This document shows, in pieces, positions 28,040 to 36,821 of a stretch of DNA of 64,000 nt; the stretch's first letter is position 1; each line of letters starts with the position of its first letter. The stretch lies in assembly GCF_005869875.1 (NCBI RefSeq), contig NZ_VAWG01000004.1, positions 186,001-250,000 of the forward strand. The letters run 5' to 3'. The stretch is from Paenibacillus pinistramenti (GTDB lineage: Bacteria > Bacillota > Bacilli > Paenibacillales > Paenibacillaceae). Made by a program: the position numbers and the translations under genes. Under the pieces are notes generated by a model. It was not told the DNA's origin, searched no databases, and worked only from the letters and a program-made list of their open reading frames with translations.

Positions 28040-29371
28040 ATGAAGATCTTGCTTAAAGCCCTTCTCTGTTTAACCTCTATTGCCCTGGCTGCCGGGGCAG
28101 GGATGGAGGTCCCGCCGGCCCTGGCAGATAACGGCTCCGTCTCTTCTTATATCGGGGAGAACTATGGCACGGATGCGGCTGTCAAGGCCATCCAGCCCTC
28201 CTGGTCGGCAGCAATGGATCCTTCAGACCCTTACTCTAATCTGTCTAAAGGCTGGGCCGCGGCTGCTGACGGGAAAGCCTACGTGATTGCCAAAGGACAG
28301 CTCACGGCGGTTTCTGTTAAGACAGGCAAGCCGGTCTGGCGGTTTGGCCGCAATCTGAATCCGGGTCCTCCGGTATACCGGAACGGGAGCCTTTATGTGA
28401 GCGCAGAGGATGGAACGATTTATGCCGTTAACGCCAAGTCCGGCGGGAAGATCTGGTCTTCTTCCATTAAGCAGAAGGATATCCGGCAAATCGATTTTAC
28501 GAAAGATCAGCTGCTTGTGTTGAGTGACCATCTGTCGGCTTACCGTTTATCGGATGGCAGATTCCAGTGGAAAGATCAATACGAATGGCCTTTAACAGGC
28601 GGGAAGATCTGGTTAAGCGGGGACGTGATCCTTGAACAGCATCAGGAATCAGGGGCATATATGTATGATAAGACTTTAGCCATTAACCGTACTAACGGGA
28701 AAATAATGTGGAGCGCCCAAGATCTCGGCGAGCCATTAAGCATGACGGACAGCTCGTTCCTGGTTCAGGTTCCGGGCACTCTGTTTGAACAGCAGCTGCT
28801 TACAACCCTTCAGAAGATTGATCTCAAAACGGGGAGGGTTATATCGGAAACGGAATATAATCCTGAAAACATCCCTGCCGGTACAGAAGGAGCTCAGCCA
28901 TCTGTAGGCAAAGTCTTTGTGGCCGGGGACCGGATTTATATCTCCTTCGGACATAAGGTATATGCTTATCCGCTCAATTCCGACCCGGCCAAAGCCAAAA
29001 AGGATCTCTACTGGGTAGAGGGAGGCCGCAAGGATTTCACTTGGGCAGCGGGACCTTACGGAGACCGGATCTTTTTTGTCGGATTAGACAATAGGGAGAT
29101 CTACGGCGTCAAATTCGCTGATAAAATGTCCGTGTCCTACAATCAGGCGGTCACCAATCCGATTGCCCGGTTTGACCTGCTTGGCAATGGCCTTTATATC
29201 GGCCAGACAGACGGCATTTTCCGGGCGGTAAATCTCTCTGCGGCTAAGCCGGTGCTTCAGCTGTCTGTCCCGGGCAGAAACTACGGGCCAACGCTGCGTG
29301 AGAGCGGCATGATTCTGGTGCAGGTCCAGGGCAAACTGCTGGCGTTTCCGGAGCCGGCAGCGCTCAAGTAG
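28040..29371 (+). CDS. Secreted PQQ-like beta-propeller protein
   Basis: 443 residues from ATG 28040. N-terminal signal peptide (KILLKALLCLTSIALAAGAG). Multiple propeller blades with the W-F pattern: KTGKPVWRFG, KSGGKIWSSS, SDGRFQWKD, TNGKIMWSA (about residues 90-225). Such repeats form a BamB/YncE-like surface for protein or wall-polymer contacts; enzymatic PQQ binding is not implied. No lipobox, so secreted or loosely wall-bound. Monocistronic; followed by a hairpin. Confidence 0.8.
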   Translation: MKILLKALLCLTSIALAAGAGMEVPPALADNGSVSSYIGENYGTDAAVKAIQPSWSAAMDPSDPYSNLSKGWAAAADGKAYVIAKGQLTAVSVKTGKPVWRFGRNLNPGPPVYRNGSLYVSAEDGTIYAVNAKSGGKIWSSSIKQKDIRQIDFTKDQLLVLSDHLSAYRLSDGRFQWKDQYEWPLTGGKIWLSGDVILEQHQESGAYMYDKTLAINRTNGKIMWSAQDLGEPLSMTDSSFLVQVPGTLFEQQLLTTLQKIDLKTGRVISETEYNPENIPAGTEGAQPSVGKVFVAGDRIYISFGHKVYAYPLNSDPAKAKKDLYWVEGGRKDFTWAAGPYGDRIFFVGLDNREIYGVKFADKMSVSYNQAVTNPIARFDLLGNGLYIGQTDGIFRAVNLSAAKPVLQLSVPGRNYGPTLRESGMILVQVQGKLLAFPEPAALK

Positions 29372-29424
29372 CGCTCGATTAGACTCAATTAACGCTCGAT
29401 TAACAATCAGGCGGAGGATATTAA

Positions 29425-29462
29425 AGGGTGTCCCAAAGTCATAAAAATGACGGGGACACCCT
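29425..29462. terminator. Hairpin agggtgtccc / gggacaccct
   Basis: Perfect 10-bp arms with an inner gtcat/atgac stem. No U-tract follows, so it may be an element end or a remnant rather than a simple terminator. See findings on 29425-29640. Confidence 0.5.
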
Positions 29463-29757
29463 GTTCCTGCCCAGGCGACAGCGGATTTCCGGCTTTGCTG
29501 ACTTCCTTCGGCAATATTGCAGCTATGTTTCCACGTGGAACGTTTTTGCTGTCGAAGCCCGCCGACGTTTGGCGGGAATTTGAACGCTTCCGGCTCACGG
29601 GAGCTCGGATTGGGGCGATTTTTCCCACAGGAAAATAGAGGATTATTATCAAATTATCGGAGTTACAGCTAGTCTTCCATAAATAACCTGCTATTATAAT
29701 AGGGTACGGCAAGACACATGTCCTGGACCCCAGGTCAATGGCAAAGCGTGAACTCAA
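29463..29757. other. Gene-free interval with possible repeat remnant
   Basis: About 295 bp between the hairpin and the GGDEF gene. Short frames exist on both strands but none has a usable SD or recognisable homology. The last 120 bp are AT-rich (ctattataataggg, a good -10-like string near 29690-29703) and probably carry the promoter of the GGDEF gene. Confidence 0.45.
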
Positions 29758-29772
29758 TTGGAGCAGGTGAAG

Positions 29773-31365
29773 ATGGAGCAGCAATTATTTATCTATGTGG
29801 CGGCTATTGTCCTGGGAGGCGTCATCAGCCTTTCTTTAGGTTTCTATTCACTCTTCAGGCTGTTGAATGCGCCGGGCGGCCGGTATTACATGATCTCGGC
29901 ATTCCTGGCGTCTTCTTTTAACTTCGCTTATCTATTCGAATTGACGAGCTCGTCTTTATCCGGGATCAAATTCTGGCTTAAGGTGGAGTATCTCTTTCTG
30001 CCGCTCATTCCGCCGGTTATTTTATTAATGTGCTGCACTTATGTCGGAATGAGGATCAGGAGGCGTGTCATTTATCTGCTGCTTGTGATTCCGATCTCTA
30101 CGATTCTTATGCAGACGACGAATGACTGGCACCATTTCTATTACACGTCGGTATCCCTTAGAGCTGACGCTCCTTTCCCGGTGGCGAAGATTGAGCATGG
30201 TCCTTATTTTTATGTGTATTTTGTATTTACCTATTCGTGTTTTGCATCAGGGATCATGATTCTGCTCAGCCAGCTTGGCAAAGTGCTCATGCGGTTCAGG
30301 CTGCAGATTCTGGCCATGGTGGCCGGCATTTTGGCACCGACGGTTGCCAGCTTCTTCTACGTGGGGGATATGAGTCCTTACGGGATTGACCTCGGTCCTG
30401 TCTTTATGAGCTGCTCCTTCATCTTCCATGCGGTTGCGCTGCTTCGTTACCAGATGTTTAATGCTGCGCCGATTGCCAGGGATAAGGTGTTTGAGAGTAT
30501 GAAGGAAGGCGTCATTGTCCTCAGCGAGGACGACAAAATCGTGGACTTCAACAATGCGGTCCGAGGCGTCATCCCGCAGATGAGCGCGGAGTTGATCGGC
30601 CGTCCGCTCGCGGAGGCATTGAGGGACAATGAAGCGCTGGCTGCTGTCCTTGCGGCGGGCGTGGAATGCGATGCAGAGCATATTCAGGGCCGTGTGACCC
30701 GGCATTATCATATCTTATTTTCTACCATTATCAACAAAAATGGCACCAAAATGGGCCGCATCGTTACCTTTGTGGATATGACCGAGCGGGTCTCCATGGA
30801 GCAGCGGCTCAAATACCTTGCCAGCACGGACAGCTTGACGAGACTGTTTAATAAAACGGCTGTGTTCAACCGGTCGGAGGAGCTGCTGAAGGGGCTGCCG
30901 CACTCCCCTTACAGCTTCTCTTTCTCGGTCATCATGTTCGACATCGACTATTTCAAGCAGATCAACGATACGTACGGCCATGAAGCCGGCGATCAGGCGC
31001 TGATTCATTTATCGCTTATTATCCGGGAGAACCTGGGCGATTCTGCCCTGGCGGGCCGCTACGGCGGCGATGAATTCATTATCTGCATGCCGCATACGGA
31101 AGTCTCCGAGGCAGGGGAGCTGGCCGAATGTATCCGCAGGAAGGTGGCGGAGAGCAGCCTTTCCGTTGGGGAGTCAAGAATTTCGATGACCTCCAGCTTC
31201 GGCATTGCCCATACTGCAGGTTTGACAGGAGGCAGCGGCGAGGCGATGCAGCAGCTTGTCCGGCAGGCCGATGACGCGCTCTATGAAGCCAAGCGCAGAG
31301 GGAGAAACCGCGTCTGCGTGTATGAGCAGAGGGACAAAGGGGTGCGGCCCAGCAGGCAGCCATAA
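29773..31365 (+). CDS. 7TM-PAS-GGDEF diguanylate cyclase
   Basis: 530 residues from ATG 29773 (AGGTGA just upstream); TTG 29758 would add five residues. Seven N-terminal hydrophobic helices (about 1-225) of the histidine-kinase-N-terminal-7TM type, a PAS-like segment (SMKEGVIVLSEDDKIVDFNN, about 245), then GGDEF with intact RYGGDEF (about 430) and FDIDYFKQINDTYGH. Predicted to synthesise cyclic di-GMP in response to a membrane signal. No phosphodiesterase partner is adjacent, but a GGDEF-EAL protein is encoded at 53.7-56.5 kb. Confidence 0.9.
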   Translation: MEQQLFIYVAAIVLGGVISLSLGFYSLFRLLNAPGGRYYMISAFLASSFNFAYLFELTSSSLSGIKFWLKVEYLFLPLIPPVILLMCCTYVGMRIRRRVIYLLLVIPISTILMQTTNDWHHFYYTSVSLRADAPFPVAKIEHGPYFYVYFVFTYSCFASGIMILLSQLGKVLMRFRLQILAMVAGILAPTVASFFYVGDMSPYGIDLGPVFMSCSFIFHAVALLRYQMFNAAPIARDKVFESMKEGVIVLSEDDKIVDFNNAVRGVIPQMSAELIGRPLAEALRDNEALAAVLAAGVECDAEHIQGRVTRHYHILFSTIINKNGTKMGRIVTFVDMTERVSMEQRLKYLASTDSLTRLFNKTAVFNRSEELLKGLPHSPYSFSFSVIMFDIDYFKQINDTYGHEAGDQALIHLSLIIRENLGDSALAGRYGGDEFIICMPHTEVSEAGELAECIRRKVAESSLSVGESRISMTSSFGIAHTAGLTGGSGEAMQQLVRQADDALYEAKRRGRNRVCVYEQRDKGVRPSRQP

Positions 31366-31385
31366 CGGCCATAAGAACATAAATA

Positions 31386-31430
31386 AAGAAGCTGGACCGG
31401 TTAACGGCCAGCTTCTTCGCTTTTTCTATA
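31386..31430. terminator. Bidirectional terminator
   Basis: aagaagctgg / ccagcttctt perfect 10-bp stem, T-run on the right, A-rich on the left; between convergent GGDEF and substrate-binding protein genes. Confidence 0.85.
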
Positions 31431-31436
31431 ATAGGC

Positions 31437-32747
31437 TTATTTCTTCACCATATCGGCAACAGTCTTGTCGAACTTGGCAAGCAGCTCGTCTTGGCTGATG
31501 CGGCCGCCTTGGTACTCCTGCATTGCAGCACCAAAGCCTTGAGTAGTCCCGTCAGGGAAGCGGTCCCAGTACCAGCCGAGGGCTGTGGAGTTCAGAGCCT
31601 TCACGCCGTCCGCGATGGAGCCGATGTCTTCTTTCGTAGCGTCGATATTCGTTTCAGCCGGCATAAAGTGGAATTCGGTGGTCAAATATTTTTTGCCGGT
31701 GTCGGAGCTAACCATCCACTCCAGGAATTTCTTCGCTTCATCCGGATGAGCGGATTTGCTGTTGACGATCCAGTTGTTCGGTACGCCGATCAGAACATGG
31801 CCGGCCTGGTCGTTAATAGAGATTGGCAGTACGCCAAGGTTCAGGTCCGGATTGACTTTGTCGATGTCGCCTTGTACCCAGTTGCCCTGCGGGAGCATAG
31901 CGGCTTCACCTGCTGCAAAGGTAGCTACCTGTGTCGCATAGTCCGTTGTCAGCATATCTTTCTGTGCATTCTTGAATACCAGGTCAACATAGTTCAGCCA
32001 CTGCTTGAAGATTTCGTTGCCGGCAGCTGTTGTCTTGCCTGCTTTCCAGTCTTCCACAAACTGGGCTGGGTCAGGCTGGTTCGCGATAGCGACGTTCATC
32101 ATGTGAATGCCGAGGGACCACCATTCGTTTGTTGCTTCAAAAGGCGTGATGCCTGCGTCTTTAAGCTTCTTCACCGCGTCGGTCAGTTCAGGCAGTGTCT
32201 TAGGCTCAGTCGTAATGCCTGCTTTGGCAAACAGGTCCTTGTTATAAATAATGCCGTAGCCTTCTGTATTCATCGGCATACCATACAGCTTGCCGTCTAC
32301 CGTTGTCGGCTCTTTCGTTGTTGGAAGCAGGTTCTGTACCCAGGACTGGTCGGACAGGTCGGTTGCACGGTCCATGTACGGAACCAGCGCGGTGTAGCCG
32401 CCGTTATTGTAGATTTCAGGCTCTGTGCCGGAAGCGATGGCCGCTTTCAGCAGTGCGCCGTAGTCTTCGCCGCCGCCGTGGGTTTCCACGTCAACGTGAA
32501 CCCCGGTTTCCTTCTCGTATTCTTTGGCCAGCTGGTTCAGCTGGTCCGCAATTTCTACTTTAAACTGGAACACTTTGATGGAGACGTCCTTTGCCGGAGC
32601 GGAGGTTGTCTCTGCTGCGCTGTTGCTGCTGCTGTTCGTGCTGCCATTCGTGCTGGAGGATGAGTTATTGCTGTTGGATGATCCGCAGCCTGTTGCCATG
32701 ACCATCGCCAGAAGCGTTGTGACCCCTACCATTAAGACTTTTTTCAT
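31437..32747 (-). CDS. Sugar ABC transporter substrate-binding lipoprotein (CUT1)
   Basis: 436 residues with lipoprotein signal peptide, lipobox MATGC (Cys near residue 21), followed by a Ser/Asn linker. Type-1 extracellular solute-binding fold: ITPFEATNEWWS, GEAAMLPQGNWVQGDI, GVPNNWIVNSKSAHPDEAKKFLEW (partial: NWIVNSKSAHPDEAKKFLE). Binds a sugar or oligosaccharide on the outside for the two permeases encoded upstream. No ATPase gene is adjacent; CUT1 systems often share MsmK/MsmX. A candidate cre site lies 34 nt upstream of the start, suggesting carbon catabolite control. Confidence 0.92.
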   Translation of the reverse strand: MKKVLMVGVTTLLAMVMATGCGSSNSNNSSSSTNGSTNSSSNSAAETTSAPAKDVSIKVFQFKVEIADQLNQLAKEYEKETGVHVDVETHGGGEDYGALLKAAIASGTEPEIYNNGGYTALVPYMDRATDLSDQSWVQNLLPTTKEPTTVDGKLYGMPMNTEGYGIIYNKDLFAKAGITTEPKTLPELTDAVKKLKDAGITPFEATNEWWSLGIHMMNVAIANQPDPAQFVEDWKAGKTTAAGNEIFKQWLNYVDLVFKNAQKDMLTTDYATQVATFAAGEAAMLPQGNWVQGDIDKVNPDLNLGVLPISINDQAGHVLIGVPNNWIVNSKSAHPDEAKKFLEWMVSSDTGKKYLTTEFHFMPAETNIDATKEDIGSIADGVKALNSTALGWYWDRFPDGTTQGFGAAMQEYQGGRISQDELLAKFDKTVADMVKK

Positions 32748-32780
32748 GTTAGGAATGCCCCTCTCGAATCTTTATTTTGT

Positions 32781-32794
32781 TGAAACCGCTTACT
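32781..32794 (+). promoter_or_regulatory. Candidate cre (CcpA) site
   Basis: TGAAACCGCTTACT matches the cre consensus TGWAANCGNTNWCA at 13 of 14 positions. It lies in the 177-bp gap ahead of the substrate-binding protein gene, implying a separate, glucose-repressed promoter there. Confidence 0.6.
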
Positions 32795-32888
32795 AACAAC
32801 CCAAGTATAGAAATTTATCTGCCTTTCATCTACTTGCTGCATTGAACAAAAAGGTGGAACATATTGATTTAAACCTGCTGCCTGCCGG

Positions 32889-32924
32889 CAGGGCCAGGAA
32901 CAGAAACAGGGCCAGGAACAGAAA
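32889..32924. repeat. 18-bp direct repeat
   Basis: agggccaggaacagaaac occurs twice in tandem immediately after the MalG-like permease stop codon. No function apparent. Confidence 0.7.
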
Positions 32925-33764
32925 CTAGCCTTTGACGGAGCCTGCGGTGATGCCTTCCACGATGTATTTCTGCAGGAACAGGAAGAAGATGATGACCGGA
33001 GCGATGCCGATGGCCAGGCCGGGCAGGGCCAGGTTCCACTGCTTCGTATACTGTCCAAAGAACTTCGTAATTCCGATCGGAATCGTGGTCAGGTCATTGT
33101 TGCCGCCGATGAGCAGCACCGGAAGCAGGTAGTCGTTCCAGATCCAGAGCGTGTTCAGAATGATATTGGTTACGATGATCGGCGTCAGCAGCGGGAATAC
33201 AATTTTCCAGAATACCCCGTATGGCGAGCAGCCGTCAACCACAGCCGCTTCTTCAATCTCCAGCGGAACGGTCTTGATGAAGCCGTGGAACAGGAACATC
33301 GAAAGCGCCAGGCCGAATCCGAGGTAACAGATGATGACGCCGTACAGATGGCCGCGGATCTCGAGCAGCGAGGTCACCCGCACCAATTGAAGCATGACGG
33401 ACTGGAACGGAATGATCATGGAAGAGATCAGAACGGTAAACAAAATTTTGTTGAATACCGTAGGGCGGCGCACCAGCCGGTAAGAGGTCATCGAGCTGAC
33501 GATCACGATGCCGACGACGCTGCAGACGGTTATAATCAAGGAATTGCGGAATACCAGCGGAAAGTTGATGGCGTCCCAAACCTTAGAGTAGTTGTCCCAG
33601 CTGAACTGCTTCGGCCAGGAGGCCGCATCAACCAGGATCTGCCCCAGGTTCTTAAACGAGTTGACAATGACAAAGTAAAACGGTGAAAGAAACAGCAGAG
33701 CCAGCAGAACTGCGGCAACTTCCAGGATGAAGGTGGAAACCTTGTATCTTTCTCTTGTCTCCAT
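32925..33764 (-). CDS. Carbohydrate ABC permease, MalG type
   Basis: 279 residues, six hydrophobic helices. EAA loop EEAAVVDGCSPYGVFWKIVFPLLTP (core EEAAVVDGCSPYGVFW) near residue 190. C-terminal VEGITAGSVKG is typical of CUT1 MalG homologues. Start ATG overlaps the upstream permease stop by one base (TGATG), showing translational coupling. Forms the channel with the MalF-type subunit. Confidence 0.93.
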   Translation of the reverse strand: METRERYKVSTFILEVAAVLLALLFLSPFYFVIVNSFKNLGQILVDAASWPKQFSWDNYSKVWDAINFPLVFRNSLIITVCSVVGIVIVSSMTSYRLVRRPTVFNKILFTVLISSMIIPFQSVMLQLVRVTSLLEIRGHLYGVIICYLGFGLALSMFLFHGFIKTVPLEIEEAAVVDGCSPYGVFWKIVFPLLTPIIVTNIILNTLWIWNDYLLPVLLIGGNNDLTTIPIGITKFFGQYTKQWNLALPGLAIGIAPVIIFFLFLQKYIVEGITAGSVKG

Positions 33765-34648
33765 CAGGCTTCAACCTCCTTGCTCTTCGTAATCCACACT
33801 TGTACAACCGTGATCAGGGATACGGCGAAGAAGAAGATCATCGCTTTGGCTGTTCCCAGCCCGTACCGGTTGTTGTTCAGTGCTTCTGCATATACGTTGT
33901 AAGCCAGCGACTGCGTCGATGTGCCCGGACCGCCTTTGGTGAGCGACAGGTTCAGGTCAAACATTTTGAAGGCGTTGGATGTGGTCAGGAACAGGCAGAT
34001 TGTAATCGCCGGCATGATCAGCGGCAGGATAATGCTGCGGAGCAGCTGCCAGTAATTCGCGCCGTCAATTCTTGCGGCTTCGAGCAGATCCTTCGGCATC
34101 CCCGCCAGCGCGGCGATATAGATGACCATCATGTACCCGGCGGTCTGCCAGATAAAGACGATGCAGATGCCCCAGAAGGCGGTAGCCGGCGTTCCGAGCC
34201 AAGGCTGGTTAAAGAACGGAATGTGCGTCAGGTCGCCGATCGCGCCGAAGCCTTTGGTGAAGATAAACTGCCAGATGAAGCCGAGCAGGATGCCTCCGAT
34301 GACGTTGGGCAGGAAAAATACCGTCCGCAGCGCATTTTTCGACTTCAGCGGTTTCGTCAGCACGAGCGCCAGCAGGAAGGCCAGCACATTGGCGCCGAGC
34401 ACGGTTGCCAAAGTAAAGCGGAGCGTAAATCCGAAGGAATGCCAGAAGCCGGGATCATCCGTAAAGATCCGGTTCAGGTTGTGCATGCCCGTCCAGGTTG
34501 CTTTATTCAAATCCAGACCGTCCCAGTCTGTAAAAGAGTAATAGAACCCGAGCAGAAACGGAATAAAAACGATTCCAAGGAAAAACAGGATGCCTGGTCC
34601 GACAAAAACTAGCTGCTGCAGCCATTCGCTGCGTTGTCTGCGTGTCAC
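33764..34648 (-). CDS. Carbohydrate ABC permease, MalF type
   Basis: 294 residues from GTG 34648 preceded by AGAAGGGGGAGAGG; an in-frame ATG at 34681 would add 11 residues but has no SD. Six helices; EAA loop LLEAARIDGANYWQLLRSIILP (core EAARIDGANYWQLL). First gene of the operon, divergent from the YesM-like kinase gene. A second cre-like site lies upstream. Confidence 0.92.
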   Translation of the reverse strand: MTRRQRSEWLQQLVFVGPGILFFLGIVFIPFLLGFYYSFTDWDGLDLNKATWTGMHNLNRIFTDDPGFWHSFGFTLRFTLATVLGANVLAFLLALVLTKPLKSKNALRTVFFLPNVIGGILLGFIWQFIFTKGFGAIGDLTHIPFFNQPWLGTPATAFWGICIVFIWQTAGYMMVIYIAALAGMPKDLLEAARIDGANYWQLLRSIILPLIMPAITICLFLTTSNAFKMFDLNLSLTKGGPGTSTQSLAYNVYAEALNNNRYGLGTAKAMIFFFAVSLITVVQVWITKSKEVEA

Positions 34649-34694
34649 CAAACCTCTCCCCCTTCTCATACTTTCGAGCATTCCAGACAGCGGA

Positions 34695-34708
34695 AGGAAC
34701 CGCTTTCA
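34695..34708. promoter_or_regulatory. Second cre-like site in the divergent control region
   Basis: AGGAACCGCTTTCA matches the cre consensus at 12 of 14 positions, about 47 nt upstream of the permease start and 185 nt upstream of the kinase start. It could repress either side. The 34649-34892 region has no gene. Confidence 0.45.
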
Positions 34709-34892
34709 GGCTGCTATGCTTCGATTTGATGTTTGGTACAGTGAGTATACTGCCGAAGCGGGGGAGCGACCACCGATTATGATGACGGAGAAGGTGGACG
34801 ATATTGACATGGACACCTCCAGCGCATATACAATTAAGTCGTCCATTAAAGAAAGCGTCAAGTCAATATCCGAGGAAGGGCGGGGGAGCCCG

Positions 34893-36821
34893 ATGATCCG
34901 CAACAGCATTCGCAAGAAGCTGCTCATTCTGCTGCTGGCCGCAACTGCAATCCCGATTTGCTCATCCATTGCGATTTCTTACTTCTACACGCGCTCCACC
35001 GTCACAGCGACGGCGATTGAGCAGAACTCCAGCCGGATTGAGCTCGGGAAGCTGAATGCGCTTAACTATTTCAACACGCTGAATCAGCAGTCGGTCTCGA
35101 TTTACAGCGGCATTAACGTAGCCGATTCGCTTTATTCCTACCTGGAAAGCACCAAGAAGCAGGCGGTCGATTCCAGCAATTCGGCTGCGGTTGCGACGAG
35201 CTATGATCCCGTCTACCTGCACTTGTTTAACCTCTATCAGGCGAACAAGGATATTTACCAGATGCATTTTTATATAGCGAACGGCAGCCAGTCCAATCTG
35301 TGGCTGAACGGCTATTTCCGCCGGGCTTATAACCCGGGTTATCTCATGCCAAAGGATTCGGCGGGGGAATACAAGCCCTTTATTCAGCCGGCGCATACGA
35401 ATACGCAGTACGGGCTGGCCCCGATCCTGCCTCCCTCGAAGATCTCGAAGGCTCTGGTGTTTACGCTGAACAGGCCGCTCTATGAGGCGCCTACCGTGTC
35501 CGTGCTCGGTTATCTGTCGATTGATGTGAGGCTCGACGGGCTGAATCAAATTTTCGGCAAGCTCTACAGCGGCGACCGTCACGAGCAGCTGTACCTGCTC
35601 GACCAGGAAGGCCGGTTTATCTACTCCTCGAATGTGGAGAATTACGGCACCATTCTGCGGGAGGGATGGGAGGAGAAGCTGAAGAGCACGTCGGGAAGCG
35701 GCCATTTTGAATGGCGGGACGATGGCTTCTCGGGCATTATTTTCTATGATCATCTGAATACAGGCTATATGAACTCGGTGCTGGTCAAGCAGATCCCGTT
35801 CACCGATCTGTACCGCAGCGCCAATGAACTGACCGGAATTAACTCCGGGATAGCGGCAGCTTCGCTGATTGTCGCCATTATCGGGACGGTTGTGGTCTCG
35901 CTGCAAATTACCCGGCCGATCAAGCAGCTGCTCCGCTACGTCAAGAAGGTCCAGAGCGGCAATCTTCAGGTGCCGATGAACGTCACAAGCAAGGACGAAA
36001 TCGGGCTGCTGGCCAGAAGGATGGAGACCATGATGGAGACGATCGACCAGCTGATTCTCCGCGAATACCGGCTGGAGCTGGCCAACAAGACCAACCAGCT
36101 CAAGGCGCTGCAGGCTCAGATCAATCCGCATTTTCTGTATAATGCGATGCAGCTGATCGGCACCCAGGCGCTGCATTCCGGCTCGGTGAACACGTACCGG
36201 CTGGTCGGCAACCTGGCCAAAATGATGCGCTACAGCATGAATTACGAGGAGACGGAAGTGGCCTTGCGCCGCGAGGTCGAGCATGTGACGGCCTACCTGG
36301 AGCTGCAGAAGGAGCGCTTCGAGGAGGCGTTTCAATACCAGCTGGAATTTGAGGAGGAGGCGCTGCGCATCACGGTGCCGAAGATGATTCTGCAGCCGCT
36401 GGTCGAGAATTATTTTAAACATGGCTATGACGGCCAGCTGGGCCAGGGTGAAATCAGGCTGCAGGCTAAAGTGTCCGGTGAGCTCTTGTCGCTGCAGGTT
36501 GAAGATAACGGAACAGGCATGGAGGCAGGGGCGCTGGAGGAGCTGACCAGACGGATCGAGGCCGGGGACAAGGATTTCTCCCGTGCTTTGGCTGAGACAG
36601 GGCAGCAGGAATCCGGCGCAGAAGGAGACAGCGGCATCGGGCTGCTCAATGTCGTAACCCGGCTCCGGTTATATTACGGCGAAGAGGTAAGTGTCCGCAT
36701 CAGCAACCGCAGTCCTTCCGGCCTGTCGATTACGCTGAATATTCCGCTCTGGAGGCCGGAGGAACGGGCAGGTTCAGCCTGGCAGGATAAATTGCGGAGC
36801 GACGAGGAGGAGAAATCATGA
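34893..36821 (+). CDS. YesM-like sensor histidine kinase
   Basis: 642 residues from ATG 34893 (SD GGGGGAG). The frame is open upstream to 34590 but the extension overlaps the divergent permease gene. TM1 (about 10-32), extracellular Cache-like sensor (about 35-305), TM2 (about 310-330), HAMP (about 335-390), His_kinase domain with NPHFLYNAMQLI (about 411), and HATPase_c with LQPLVENYFKHG and DNGTGME. Partner of the following YesN-like regulator; together they likely switch on the divergent sugar transporter when substrate is sensed outside. Confidence 0.92.
   Translation: MIRNSIRKKLLILLLAATAIPICSSIAISYFYTRSTVTATAIEQNSSRIELGKLNALNYFNTLNQQSVSIYSGINVADSLYSYLESTKKQAVDSSNSAAVATSYDPVYLHLFNLYQANKDIYQMHFYIANGSQSNLWLNGYFRRAYNPGYLMPKDSAGEYKPFIQPAHTNTQYGLAPILPPSKISKALVFTLNRPLYEAPTVSVLGYLSIDVRLDGLNQIFGKLYSGDRHEQLYLLDQEGRFIYSSNVENYGTILREGWEEKLKSTSGSGHFEWRDDGFSGIIFYDHLNTGYMNSVLVKQIPFTDLYRSANELTGINSGIAAASLIVAIIGTVVVSLQITRPIKQLLRYVKKVQSGNLQVPMNVTSKDEIGLLARRMETMMETIDQLILREYRLELANKTNQLKALQAQINPHFLYNAMQLIGTQALHSGSVNTYRLVGNLAKMMRYSMNYEETEVALRREVEHVTAYLELQKERFEEAFQYQLEFEEEALRITVPKMILQPLVENYFKHGYDGQLGQGEIRLQAKVSGELLSLQVEDNGTGMEAGALEELTRRIEAGDKDFSRALAETGQQESGAEGDSGIGLLNVVTRLRLYYGEEVSVRISNRSPSGLSITLNIPLWRPEERAGSAWQDKLRSDEEEKS

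Noticed and set aside
29447..29638. 63-codon ORF downstream of the propeller protein
   Set aside because: No SD, no domain, and starts inside a hairpin.
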